Source: Pistricoccus aurantiacus
GTDB lineage: Bacteria > Pseudomonadota > Gammaproteobacteria > Pseudomonadales > Halomonadaceae
Length of the DNA: 64,000 nt
Assembly (NCBI RefSeq): GCF_042682565.1
Contig: NZ_JBHUIC010000003.1
Reading direction: 5' to 3' (one strand)
Part shown: positions 43,590-52,166 of the stretch, in pieces
How the letters are laid out: the number at the start of each line of letters is the position of its first letter
How positions within the stretch are numbered: the first letter of the stretch is position 1
Program-made: the position numbers and the translations under genes
Notes under the pieces: model-generated
The model's input: the letters and a program-made list of their open reading frames with translations, nothing else
Databases searched by the model: none
Told to the model about the DNA's origin: nothing

Positions 43590-45233
43590 TTACATCATGC
43601 CGCCCATGCCACCCATACCGCCCATGCCACCCATGTCCGGTGCAGCGTCTTTCTCATCCGGATCATCGGCGATCATGGCTTCAGTAGTGATCATCAGACC
43701 AGCAACAGAACCTGCAGACTGCAGGGCGCTGCGGGTTACCTTGGCCGGGTCGATGACACCCATTTCGAACAGGTCGCCATACTCGCCGGTTTGCGCGTTG
43801 TAGCCGAAGTTGCCTTCTCCATCCTTGACACGGTTAAGGATCACGGAGGCTTCTTCGCCGGCGTTGGTCACGATCTGGCGCAGTGGTGCTTCCATGGCGC
43901 GACGTGCGATAGCGATACCATGCGTCTGATCTTCGTTATCACCTTGCAAATCAACCAGCTTGTTCAAGATACGAACCAGAGCGGTACCGCCGCCAGGCAC
44001 CACACCTTCTTCCACAGCGGCACGAGTGGAATGCAGAGCGTCTTCAACACGTGCCTTCTTTTCTTTCATTTCCACTTCAGTTGCTGCGCCCACGCGGATG
44101 ACAGCGACACCGCCCGCCAGTTTGGCAACCCGCTCTTGCAGCTTTTCACGATCGTAATCGGAAGACGTTTCTTCGATCTGCGCGCGGATCTGGCCAACGC
44201 GAGCCTCGATATCACCTTCAGCGCCGGCGCCATCGATGATGGTGGTGTTTTCCTTGGACATGGTGATGCGCTTGGCGCTACCCAGATGATCCAGAGTTGC
44301 CTGCTCGAGAGTCAGACCAACTTCCTCTGAAATCACGGTGCCATTGGTCAGGATGGCGATATCCTGAAGCATGGACTTGCGACGATCGCCGAAGCCGGGC
44401 GCCTTGGCGGCTGCAACCTTGACGATGCCGCGCATGGTGTTGACCACTAGCGTCGCCAGCGCTTCGCCTTCAATATCTTCGGCAATGATCGCCAGCGGCT
44501 TGCCGGATTTTGCCACAGCTTCCAATACCGGCAGCAGTTCCCGGATATTGGAGATCTTCTTGTCGACCATCAGCAGGAAAGGATCTTCCAGTTCCACCGC
44601 CATGGTTTCCTGGTTGGTCACGAAGTAGGGTGACAGATAGCCACGGTCGAACTGCATCCCTTCGACCACTTCCAGTTCGTCTTCAAAACCGCGACCTTCA
44701 TCGACGGTGATGACGCCTTCCTTGCCGACTTTCTGCATGGCCTCGGCGATGATTTCACCGATGCGCGCATCGCCATTGGCGGAAATGGTGCCAACCTGGG
44801 CGATGGACTTGGGCTCGGTGCAGGGCACGGACAGTTTTCGCACTTCTTCGACTGCGGCGATGACAGCCTGATCGATCCCACGTTTGAGATCCATCGGGTT
44901 CATGCCCGCGATCACGCCCTTGAGACCTTCGTTGACAATGGCTTGGGCCAGTACAGTAGCAGTAGTGGTGCCGTCGCCGGCTACGTCGGAGGTCTTGGAG
45001 GCGACTTCCTTGACCATTTGTGCGCCCATGTTCTCAAACTTATCCTTAAGCTCGATTTCCTTGGCGACGGAGACGCCGTCCTTGGTCACGGTGGGTGCGC
45101 CAAAGGATTTTTCCAGCACGACGTTACGACCTTTCGGCCCTAGGGTAATTTTCACCGCATTGGCGAGAACATCCACACCGCGCGCCATACGCTTGCGGGC
45201 ATCGTCGGAAAACTTGACCTGTTTCGCTGCCAT
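43590..45233 (-). CDS. groEL: Chaperonin GroEL (60 kDa)
   Basis: Forms the double-ring ATP-driven folding chamber closed by GroES. 547 aa. Starts MAAKQVKFSDDAR, has the ATP-binding GPKGRNVVLEK and AGDGTTTATVLAQ segments, and ends in the usual Gly-Met repeat tail (GGMGGMGGMGGMM). Codon bias is that of a highly expressed gene. It follows groES by 75 bases in the standard operon. Only one groEL is present in the window. Confidence 0.99.
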   Translation of the reverse strand: MAAKQVKFSDDARKRMARGVDVLANAVKITLGPKGRNVVLEKSFGAPTVTKDGVSVAKEIELKDKFENMGAQMVKEVASKTSDVAGDGTTTATVLAQAIVNEGLKGVIAGMNPMDLKRGIDQAVIAAVEEVRKLSVPCTEPKSIAQVGTISANGDARIGEIIAEAMQKVGKEGVITVDEGRGFEDELEVVEGMQFDRGYLSPYFVTNQETMAVELEDPFLLMVDKKISNIRELLPVLEAVAKSGKPLAIIAEDIEGEALATLVVNTMRGIVKVAAAKAPGFGDRRKSMLQDIAILTNGTVISEEVGLTLEQATLDHLGSAKRITMSKENTTIIDGAGAEGDIEARVGQIRAQIEETSSDYDREKLQERVAKLAGGVAVIRVGAATEVEMKEKKARVEDALHSTRAAVEEGVVPGGGTALVRILNKLVDLQGDNEDQTHGIAIARRAMEAPLRQIVTNAGEEASVILNRVKDGEGNFGYNAQTGEYGDLFEMGVIDPAKVTRSALQSAGSVAGLMITTEAMIADDPDEKDAAPDMGGMGGMGGMGGMM

Positions 45234-45308
45234 TTTCAGACCTTCCTAAACTATGGGTTCGTTAAACTCAAGCAATGTAGAAAAAGCTAATACGCGATAG
45301 GTGAAGAA

Positions 45309-45602
45309 TTAGCCTTCGACCACGGCAAGAATGTCGGACTCGCTCATGATCAATACCTCTTCACCGTCGATTTTCTGTTTTTCGACGCCGAAACCTTCCT
45401 TGAAGATCACGTTGTCGCCGACTTTCACGTCCAGCGGGCGAACTTCGCCGTTATCCAGGATACGACCGTTGCCCACGGCAAGAACCTCACCCCGAGTGGG
45501 TTTTTCCTGGGCATTGCCCGGAAGCACGATACCGCCAGCCGTTTTCTGTTCTTCTTCCACGCGACGGATAATGACGCGATCGTGCAAGGGACGAATATTC
45601 AT
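45309..45602 (-). CDS. groES: Co-chaperonin GroES (10 kDa)
   Basis: The heptameric lid of GroEL. 97 aa, standard length: MNIRPLHDRVIIRRVEEE, the mobile loop with EKTAGGIVLP-type sequence (EQKTAGGIVLPGNA) and the closing GEEVLIMSESDILAVVEG. Its ATG has a TCAGGAG ribosome site upstream. The leader contains two palindromes (45633-45650, 45686-45701). A weak sigma-32-like CTTGAG element is visible near 45750, but no CIRCE element is present. Confidence 0.98.
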   Translation of the reverse strand: MNIRPLHDRVIIRRVEEEQKTAGGIVLPGNAQEKPTRGEVLAVGNGRILDNGEVRPLDVKVGDNVIFKEGFGVEKQKIDGEEVLIMSESDILAVVEG

Positions 45603-45632
45603 TGCTCACGTTCTCCTGAAAGTTTGCTATTT

Positions 45633-45701
45633 CCTGGCAACCTTGCCAGGGGGTTAATACCATCTCCAGGCATATAGCCTGAAGCGAAGGCAATTGCCTT
45701 C
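45633..45701 (-). promoter_or_regulatory. Two palindromes in the groES leader
   Basis: CCTGGCAA-CC-TTGCCAGG (45633-45650) is a perfect 8-base inverted repeat with a 2-base centre; GAAGGCAATTGCCTTC (45686-45701) is a perfect 16-base palindrome. They share the half-site GGCAA/TTGCC. The tiny centres suit dimeric protein binding better than RNA hairpins. No known heat-shock operator matches. Confidence 0.45.
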
Positions 45702-45804
45702 CGGTTAACTGGCCATTCACCAAGGTGGATGGTCCAAAACTTTTGCTAGCTCAAGAGTGGGGGCTGGCCAACGTCTTTCAAGGGCTTGGCGCAAATTTTT
45801 CTAT

Positions 45805-46320
45805 TTATCGTCGCGGTTCATCCTTGGCGATAAAATCTCCCTCCAAGGGCTTGCCTTCCTGACCGCGTGGCTTGTTTGTCTCTTCAGGATTCTCGGAGGC
45901 CCGTCCTTTACGTCCTGCCTGCTCCCAGTCGTTCGATGGCTGGTAACGCTGGCTGAAACCCTTGACCTTGACGTTATAGCTGAGCTTTGCCAGCAAGCGT
46001 CCGAGAGTTTTGCGGGCCTTGGGCAACAGACAAGCAATCCCCAGCGCGTCGGACAAGAAACCGGGAGCCATCAACAAAGCGCCGCCGAAAATCAGCGCGG
46101 CGCCGGTCATCAGTTCATTGGAGGGGATCTCTCCCTGAGCAAGACGCTGCTGAGCGCGCATGAAAGTGGCAACGCCTTCGCGGCGTACTAGATGGAGGCC
46201 GATGAAACCGGTCGCCAGTACCAGAATCAAGGTGGTCAGCAATCCTATCTTGCTACCGACTGTAAATAGAATGACGAAATCGAGCAGAGCAAAAAGAGTA
46301 AAAAACAAGAGCAGAGGCAT
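45805..46320 (-). CDS. fxsA: FxsA family membrane protein
   Basis: FxsA is an inner-membrane protein that in E. coli relieves phage T7 exclusion by the F plasmid; its normal function is not known. 171 aa with an N-terminal pair of helices (LLLFFTLFALLDFVILFTVG; GLLTTLILVLATGFIGLHLV), the conserved RREG, and a further hydrophobic segment (TGAALIFGGALLMAPGFLSD). The C-terminal 50 residues are hydrophilic. It sits upstream of groES on the same strand, an association seen in many gammaproteobacteria. Confidence 0.9.
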   Translation of the reverse strand: MPLLLFFTLFALLDFVILFTVGSKIGLLTTLILVLATGFIGLHLVRREGVATFMRAQQRLAQGEIPSNELMTGAALIFGGALLMAPGFLSDALGIACLLPKARKTLGRLLAKLSYNVKVKGFSQRYQPSNDWEQAGRKGRASENPEETNKPRGQEGKPLEGDFIAKDEPRR

Positions 46321-46530
46321 GTTGGCTCCGATAGTGTCGATTTTCGTGTAATGGTGGTCAATGCGGCGATTTCAAGTGTACTGCACTGAGTGCTGGCGCT
46401 TCATGGAGGCTTGCCAGAAGAGCATGGGGCTCGACTCGGGACACGTCGTATTTGCCTGATCGATGGGCGGAGATGTGTCGGCAGGGGGAGGTCGGGGGAT
46501 AGTAAGGTTGGTGTAATAAAAGAGACGAGT

Positions 46531-46587
46531 TCAGGCGCCGACCACCAGTATCATGGCGGTCAGCGCTAAGATCAAGGTGGTGCTCAA
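46531..46587 (-). CDS. Possible 18-residue membrane peptide coupled to comEA
   Basis: TTG start at 46587 overlapping the comEA stop as TTGA, 18 codons, TGA at 46531. The peptide MSTTLILALTAMILVVGA is a single uninterrupted hydrophobic segment. A start/stop overlap with a perfect membrane helix is suggestive, but with 18 codons chance cannot be excluded, and there is no independent ribosome site. Confidence 0.25.
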   Translation of the reverse strand: MSTTLILALTAMILVVGA

Positions 46588-46850
46588 AGCTCGATTTGAT
46601 CTCGCAGTTTGTCGATGGTGTTTTCTCCAATCCCCTTGACTCGGGCCAAGTCATCCACGCTGCTGAAAGCACCGTTGGCCTGGCGATTTTCAACGATGGC
46701 TGAAGCCTTGATTTCGCCGATACCCGGTAGCTCGGCAAGCAGTTCGGCACTGGCAGTGTTGATATTGATAGGCGCAACTTCCTGAGCCAGCACGAACGGA
46801 GATAGACTCAATAGAAGAGCGATAGAACAGGAGCGCAGTAGTGCTTTCAT
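46584..46850 (-). CDS. ComEA-like helix-hairpin-helix protein
   Basis: 88 aa: signal peptide (MKALLRSCSIALLLSLSPFVLAQ) then tandem helix-hairpin-helix motifs (ININTASAELLAELPGIGEI; VKGIGENTIDKLR). Such short exported proteins bind DNA non-specifically in the periplasm and take part in DNA uptake in naturally competent Gram-negatives; in other species they are present without proven competence. Pseudomonas aeruginosa has a similar gene at the far end of its O-antigen locus, consistent with the position here. Confidence 0.88.
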   Translation of the reverse strand: MKALLRSCSIALLLSLSPFVLAQEVAPININTASAELLAELPGIGEIKASAIVENRQANGAFSSVDDLARVKGIGENTIDKLRDQIEL

Positions 46851-47100
46851 GTGTTTTCCTATGATTCATTCTAGTTAGAGGTAACGCGCTTGTACTTGCC
46901 GCTAATTTCGCCAAGAACAAAGTAACTAAAGCAAACAAAAATTCCTTTTTCAAGGCTATTTGTAACAAAAAGTAAAATTAAGTATTTATTTTTGTCTTGA
47001 TTGCCTAGTTATCATTCTTCTGTATGGGGTTTGCCTGATGCTGAATTACCATTTCGAGTTGGTATACTAGGCAGCCACCCTTCTGCCGAGACGCTGACTC

Positions 47101-47799
47101 ATGGCGTGCACATCTCCACTCATTATTGCTCTCGATTATTCCTCGTTGGATGCGGCGCTGTGTATGGCGGACCAGCTCGATCCTCGGCGCTGCCGTTTGA
47201 AAGTGGGAAAGGAATTGTTCACACGAAGTGGTCCCGATGTTCTTCAAGCCTTGCACGGGCGAGGTTTCGACGTCTTTCTGGATCTCAAATTTCACGATAT
47301 TCCCAATACCGTTGCCAGCGCCGTGCAAGCGGCGGCGGAGCAGGGCGTCTGGATGGTCAACGTGCATGCCAGCGGTGGAAGAAAAATGATGGAGGCGGCG
47401 AGAGAGCGTCTTGAGCAACATGATCTGTCCACGCATCTCATCGCCGTCACGGTGCTTACCAGCATGGATGCGGCGGATCTGCGTGACGTGGGCGTGACAT
47501 GCTCGCTGGAGGCACAGGTAGAGGCCTTGGCGAAACTGGCGCAACAGAGCGGCATGGGGGGTGTGGTTTGCTCGGCCTGGGAGTCGCCGCGTGTACGCGA
47601 GCTCTGTGGAGAAGACTTTCTCAAGGTGACGCCGGGGATTCGCCCTGCATATGCCATCAAGCATGACCAGCAGCGTATTCTGGGGCCGAGTGAGGCCATG
47701 ACCGCCGGCAGCACGCATCTCGTCATCGGACGACCAATCACTCAGGCACAAGAACCAATGGAGGCGTTAGCGGCAATCGAGCAGGAGCTGGCTTGCTGA
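47101..47799 (+). CDS. pyrF: Orotidine 5'-phosphate decarboxylase PyrF
   Basis: Makes UMP from OMP, the last step of pyrimidine synthesis. 232 aa. The active-site loop DLKFHDIPNT carries the Asp-Lys-Asp set, with the preceding lysine in RLKVGKELF; the phosphate-binding end is VTPGIRPAY and VIGRPIT. No strong ribosome site precedes the ATG. It is convergent with lapB, whereas in E. coli it follows lapA-lapB on the same strand, so a local inversion is likely. Confidence 0.97.
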   Translation: MACTSPLIIALDYSSLDAALCMADQLDPRRCRLKVGKELFTRSGPDVLQALHGRGFDVFLDLKFHDIPNTVASAVQAAAEQGVWMVNVHASGGRKMMEAARERLEQHDLSTHLIAVTVLTSMDAADLRDVGVTCSLEAQVEALAKLAQQSGMGGVVCSAWESPRVRELCGEDFLKVTPGIRPAYAIKHDQQRILGPSEAMTAGSTHLVIGRPITQAQEPMEALAAIEQELAC

Positions 47800-47819
47800 C
47801 AGGTGCGCTGGAAGCCGTC

Positions 47820-48998
47820 TTACTCGCCCTCGATCCCCGTGATGGGTTTGGTGGTACCCCAACTGCGGCAGCGAGGGCATTGCCAGTGAAGCTGCAAGCC
47901 TGCGAAACCACAGCATCGGCACCGATAACGTGACATGGTTTCCAGGAGCGCCTCGGTATGGCGCTTGAGCAGTTCGATACGCGGCTGCTCCTGAGGACCC
48001 ATTTCGTGGCGGTAGAGATGCATCAGATAATCGACGCCGCGCAGACTGGGTTCCCGTGCCAACTGCGCGCTGATGAATTCCACGGCGGCATCGTACCCTT
48101 GTCGATGCCAGAGCAAGTCGCCCAGGGTGATGATTACACTGGTCAAGGGTGTTGTTTCCACCAACTGATGCAAATACGTTTCGAAGCCGGTTTCGTCATC
48201 CAGTAATAAATAAGCTTCGCGTAAGGGTTCAAGAACGATGGGCGTAAAGTTCACGTCCTGTTCCGGAATACGTTGAAGAAGACGAATTTCCGCCGCGTAG
48301 TGCGCGGTTTCATGCTCGATCCTGGCGAGCAACCAGTTGGCTCTGATACAACTCTTGTCGATGGATAGCGCTTGATGCAGACGCTTGCGAGCCATGGACG
48401 GACTGATGGACTGTAGATCCTGTTGAGCCAGTTCGCAAAGCCAGTGGGCGGCGGCCCGCTGCAAATCTTCGTGCTGGCGTACCAGGGTGGGTTGTGCCAC
48501 ATCCAGAGCGGCCTGCCATTCCTTTTCGCGCTCGAATAAGTCGACCAACAAACGTTTTCCGGCTTGACGAGTCCTTTCATCGCTGGCGTCACGGACCAGA
48601 TTCTGTAAAAGGCGTTCCGCGCGATCCAGCAGGCCTAGTACCAGGAAATCACGCGAGAGTTCGAGTTGAACCAGGCTGCCTTGCTCCTGATTGAGGCTGG
48701 GGCGCGCTAGAAGGTTTTGATGGATCTTGACCGCTCTATCTGCTTCCCCACGGGTACGAAAGAGATTGCCCAGGGCGATATGCGTTTCGATGGTATCGCT
48801 GTTGATTTCAAGTGCTGAAATGAAGGTTTCGATCGCCTGATCGGGCTGCTCGTTGAGCAGATAATTTAGGCCGACGAAGTAGTCCCGGGACAAGGAGGAA
48901 GCAGGCGAAGGAGTCTGTTTTCCTCTCTCACGACGACCCAGCCACCAGCCGATGGCGACCGCTGACAGCAGTAACGCGAGAAGCAGCAGATCCTGCAT
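47820..48998 (-). CDS. lapB: Lipopolysaccharide assembly protein LapB (YciM)
   Basis: LapB controls LPS synthesis by steering FtsH-dependent degradation of LpxC. 392 aa: an N-terminal membrane anchor (LLLLALLLSAVAIGWWLGRR), TPR repeats through the middle (DYFVGLNYLLNEQPDQAIET ...), and a C-terminal rubredoxin-type metal site with two CxxC pairs (CRCCGF and CPRC). It starts on the base before the lapA stop region, so lapA-lapB are an operon. Confidence 0.95.
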   Translation of the reverse strand: MQDLLLLALLLSAVAIGWWLGRRERGKQTPSPASSLSRDYFVGLNYLLNEQPDQAIETFISALEINSDTIETHIALGNLFRTRGEADRAVKIHQNLLARPSLNQEQGSLVQLELSRDFLVLGLLDRAERLLQNLVRDASDERTRQAGKRLLVDLFEREKEWQAALDVAQPTLVRQHEDLQRAAAHWLCELAQQDLQSISPSMARKRLHQALSIDKSCIRANWLLARIEHETAHYAAEIRLLQRIPEQDVNFTPIVLEPLREAYLLLDDETGFETYLHQLVETTPLTSVIITLGDLLWHRQGYDAAVEFISAQLAREPSLRGVDYLMHLYRHEMGPQEQPRIELLKRHTEALLETMSRYRCRCCGFAGLQLHWQCPRCRSWGTTKPITGIEGE

Positions 48999-49304
48999 TC
49001 AAGCGACTTCCTTGAGCTCCTGAACACGCAGACGATCGAGTTCCTTGCGTTGCTGCTGATTGTGCCGCTGGGCGCGAGTCAGCAGGGCTCGCAGACGAAT
49101 ATAGACTCCCATCATGGCGAGCATGCCGAGCAAGACGCCGCAGGCCAAGGTAGCCAATAGCCATACGGATAGCGAGACGGGGGGTAATTCGATCCAGATG
49201 AGATCAAGTGCGATAGTTTGTTGATTGTTGACGGCGAAAAGCATGCCGACTAGGAGCACGCAGATCAAGATGATTGCCAGAATCAGACCTTTGAGCCAAC
49301 GCAT
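48999..49304 (-). CDS. lapA: Lipopolysaccharide assembly protein LapA (DUF1049)
   Basis: A small inner-membrane partner of LapB. 101 aa with two membrane helices (LKGLILAIILICVLLVGMLF; LSVWLLATLACGVLLGMLAM) and a basic coiled-coil-like C-terminal tail (RAQRHNQQQRKELDRLR). The stop abuts the lapB start. ihfB is about 90 bases upstream, so ihfB-lapA-lapB probably form one transcription unit, as in Pseudomonas relatives. Confidence 0.92.
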   Translation of the reverse strand: MRWLKGLILAIILICVLLVGMLFAVNNQQTIALDLIWIELPPVSLSVWLLATLACGVLLGMLAMMGVYIRLRALLTRAQRHNQQQRKELDRLRVQELKEVA

Positions 49305-49392
49305 GACGTTTTCCTTAGTTTTGTTGCCTTAGTCAAGGCGACGCTGTGGGCTGGGTAACATAGCCCAAAGAACCCGGCGCCAGCCAGTAATT

Positions 49393-49689
49393 TTAATAGC
49401 CAAGCGCACGGCTGGCATCGACTTGTTCGCGTAACTCTTTACCCGGCTTGAAGTGGGGAACGTATTTACCGTCCAGTTCGACGGGATCACCGGTTTTTGG
49501 ATTGCGTCCTGTTCGAGGATCACGATAATGCAGTGAAAAACTACCGAAACCGCGAATTTCCACACGCCCGCCTTCGGCCAACGCTTCAGTAATATCGTCA
49601 AGAATGATACGTACCGCGGTTTCGACTTGCTTGACCGGCAGCTCAGGCTGGCGCATGGCGATCTGCTCGATCAACTCGGATTTGGTCAT
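49393..49689 (-). CDS. ihfB: Integration host factor subunit beta
   Basis: IHF-beta pairs with IHF-alpha to bend DNA sharply at specific sites. 98 aa, family length: MTKSELIEQIA start, GGRVEIRGFGSF, and the DNA-intercalating arm GRNPKTGDPV followed by VPHFKPGKELR. In E. coli and Pseudomonas it lies directly after rpsA on the same strand; here it is 24 kb away and reversed, with the polysaccharide island in between. Confidence 0.98.
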   Translation of the reverse strand: MTKSELIEQIAMRQPELPVKQVETAVRIILDDITEALAEGGRVEIRGFGSFSLHYRDPRTGRNPKTGDPVELDGKYVPHFKPGKELREQVDASRALGY

Positions 49690-49890
49690 CGGTTTACTCC
49701 GTGCCGTATTGCCACTGGGATGGCACTACCTTCACATTGCCATTTTTCCAGCATACTTTATAAACCTTGCTAAAACAAAGATCTAGGACTAATCATCAGC
49801 GAGCAGACCGACCTTGGCGCGCGCTCCTGACGCGTATCGGTCCTTGGGTTATAATGCTGACTGTCATCATCGATGAGATCGAGGTCAACT

Positions 49891-50184
49891 TTGAGCGAAT
49901 CACCTCAGGACGATAAGCTGGAACTCAAGCGTTTATATTGGCATTCGCGGCGCGGCATGTGGGAACTCGATCTACTGTTGATACCTTTCCTCAAGCACCG
50001 CTATTCACTTTTGGCGGCGGATGATCGCCGTGCGTACCGAGCTTTGATCGAAGAGGAAGATCAGGACCTGTTTCAATGGTTGATGCGTCGTCAGCTTCCC
50101 GACGAGCCAGGTCACCGACGTATCGTGCAATTGATTATCGAGTATGCGGAAACCACCGATAACGATCAATATCGTACCCTCTAA
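49891..50184 (+). CDS. sdhE: FAD assembly factor SdhE
   Basis: Promotes covalent flavin attachment to succinate dehydrogenase SdhA. 97 aa from the TTG at 49891, chosen because GAGGT sits 5 bases upstream; an in-frame ATG at 49873 lacks a ribosome site. The conserved RGMWELDLLL (RGxxE motif) and acidic helices (EEEDQDLFQWLM) define the family. The downstream ygfX start lies 41 bases inside this gene. Confidence 0.93.
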   Translation: MSESPQDDKLELKRLYWHSRRGMWELDLLLIPFLKHRYSLLAADDRRAYRALIEEEDQDLFQWLMRRQLPDEPGHRRIVQLIIEYAETTDNDQYRTL

Positions 50185-50584
50185 CCTGGCTGAGGCCTGC
50201 CATGTTTTGTTGGGCGTCGGTGTGCTCGGTCTGGTCGGGCTCTTTGGGCCTTCATGGCTGGTTCTTGTGACGCTTTCAGGCAGTGCCGCTGTATTCATCA
50301 GATGCCGCAAGCGCAAGCGTTATAGTCTGAGATGGCTTGCATCCGATAAAGCCATAGGCCAGCAGCGGGAAGGTCAGTGGCAATGGCGCTGTGACGAGAG
50401 TCCGACCTGGCGGGCGGTTAGCGTACGCGTTGCCTATCTGGGACCCTGGCTGATCGGGCTTGACGTCGACCGGCAACGCTGTTGGCTATGGCCGGATAGT
50501 GCGACGGGTGAAACCTTACGCAAGCTGCGGCGTCATCTGCTGACGCAAAACGAACTCATGCATGACGATGGCTTCAAGTATTAG
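50144..50584 (+). CDS. YgfX-family membrane protein
   Basis: 146 aa with two N-terminal membrane helices (AEACHVLLGVGVLGLVGLFG; SWLVLVTLSGSAAVFI) followed by a soluble part. YgfX pairs with SdhE in many gammaproteobacteria (it has been proposed as a toxin acting on cytoskeletal proteins, a role that is debated). Supported here by position overlapping sdhE, the helix pattern, and the LWPDSATGETLRKLRRHL end region. Its last 11 bases overlap the convergent nadB. Confidence 0.75.
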   Translation: MRKPPITINIVPSNLAEACHVLLGVGVLGLVGLFGPSWLVLVTLSGSAAVFIRCRKRKRYSLRWLASDKAIGQQREGQWQWRCDESPTWRAVSVRVAYLGPWLIGLDVDRQRCWLWPDSATGETLRKLRRHLLTQNELMHDDGFKY

Positions 50585-52166
50585 CAGTGTTACCCGTGGT
50601 TTGTAGATGAAACCGTAAAGGCGGAATCGGTTCGGCTTCGTGATCAGGGCAGTCCAGATTGAAATGCAGGCCGCGAGACTCTCGTCGCGACATGGCGGCT
50701 TCTATCGTCAGACGGCCCAAGGCGATTGTCCGACGCAGTTGCATCAATGCCGCGCTTGGCGCGCAGGCGTTCCAACGCTGGTTACAGTCGTTTTCCAATG
50801 TCATCAACTCCGTTACGGCCTGAGTGAGCCCGGCATCGTCTCGAACGATGCCGACTCGAGTCGTCATTATTCGGCGTAATCGCTCCAGGGCATTAGCCAA
50901 CTGGACCGGGGCAGCCTTGGAGCCGCAAGCCAAGCGTAACGGCGGAATCGGGCTATCAATGCAGGGGTCGACAGTCCGAAGGCGTCTTGCGGCGGCGTGG
51001 GCAAATACCAGGCATTCCAGCAAAGAGTTGCTGGCCATGCGGTTGGCGCCGTGCAGCCCGGTATAGGATACTTCGCCGATAGCATGAAGATGCGGCACGG
51101 CGGTCTTGCCGTTGAAGTCGATGACGATACCACCACAGCTGTAGTGAGCCGCGGGTACAACAGGAATGGGTTGGCGGGCGATATCGATACCGCGGTCCAA
51201 GCAGTGCTGCCTGATGGTAGGGAAAAGATGCTCTATTTCCCGCTTCGGCAGATGCGTGATATCAAGCAACACATGCGACGCGCCGCTTTCCCGTAATTGA
51301 GCGTCGATCGCACGCGCCACGATGTCCCTGGGGGCCAGTTCGCCCCGTGGATCGATGTCCGGCATGAAACGTCGCCCGCTCAAATTGCGCAGAACACCTC
51401 CTTCGCCGCGCACCGCCTCGCTGATCAGGAAAGGCGGTCCTTCGGGATCGTAAAGACAGGTAGGGTGAAACTGCTGAAACTCGAGATTGGCCAGTTCCGC
51501 ACCGATGTCGAACGCCATCATCATGCCTTCGCCGCAGGCGGGATACGGGCTGGTAGCATGTTGGTAAAGGCCGCTGGCGCCGCCAGTGGCGAGCACCGTA
51601 TCCTGAGCTCGGAGTTCGTGAACACGCTCCTGTGCATCCAGGCAGTAAGCACCACGGCATTGCCCTCGCACATCGCCTATCAGCGCGATCGCGGTCAGTT
51701 GATCTTCAAGCGTGATCAGGGGATGCGCCTTGACTTGCGACAGTAGCGTTTCGATGACGGCACTGCCGGTGGCATCCGCAGCGTGAATCACTCGTCGCGC
51801 GCCATGGCCTCCTTCACGGGTCAAGTGATAAGGATAGGTTGCTTCGTCGCTTTCGTCCGCGGTAAAAGGTACGCCCAGCTCGAGAAGCCATTCGATCGCA
51901 CGAGAGCCGTGTTCGACGGTAAACCGCACGGCGGCTTCATCGCAAAGACCATCGCCGGCTATCAGCGTATCTCTTACATGATCCGCAATGCTGTCCTGGG
52001 GGGACAGCACCGCCGCGATACCTCCCTGAGCCCAGCGGCTGGCACCACGGTCATCATCGAAAGGCCGCAGCAAGGTAACCTTGCGCGTTGCGGCGGTTTT
52101 CAGGGCGAGAGCGAGGCCGGCGATACCACCGCCAACGATCAAGAGGTCGTGAGAATTAACACTCAA
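50574..52166 (-). CDS. nadB: L-aspartate oxidase NadB
   Basis: FAD enzyme making iminoaspartate for NAD synthesis; homologous to SdhA but with non-covalent FAD. 530 aa. FAD site LLIVGGGIAGLALAL, RWAQGGIAAVL, the active-site HLTREGGHGARRVIHA, HYSCGGIVIDFNGKT and GLHGANRMASNSLLE are all present. Start is TTG at 52166, overlapping the upstream stop as TTGA, with AAGGA about 8 bases before it. The sdhE-ygfX neighbours, both flavoprotein-linked, are conserved beside nadB in Pseudomonas. Confidence 0.97.
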   Translation of the reverse strand: MSVNSHDLLIVGGGIAGLALALKTAATRKVTLLRPFDDDRGASRWAQGGIAAVLSPQDSIADHVRDTLIAGDGLCDEAAVRFTVEHGSRAIEWLLELGVPFTADESDEATYPYHLTREGGHGARRVIHAADATGSAVIETLLSQVKAHPLITLEDQLTAIALIGDVRGQCRGAYCLDAQERVHELRAQDTVLATGGASGLYQHATSPYPACGEGMMMAFDIGAELANLEFQQFHPTCLYDPEGPPFLISEAVRGEGGVLRNLSGRRFMPDIDPRGELAPRDIVARAIDAQLRESGASHVLLDITHLPKREIEHLFPTIRQHCLDRGIDIARQPIPVVPAAHYSCGGIVIDFNGKTAVPHLHAIGEVSYTGLHGANRMASNSLLECLVFAHAAARRLRTVDPCIDSPIPPLRLACGSKAAPVQLANALERLRRIMTTRVGIVRDDAGLTQAVTELMTLENDCNQRWNACAPSAALMQLRRTIALGRLTIEAAMSRRESRGLHFNLDCPDHEAEPIPPLRFHLQTTGNTANT

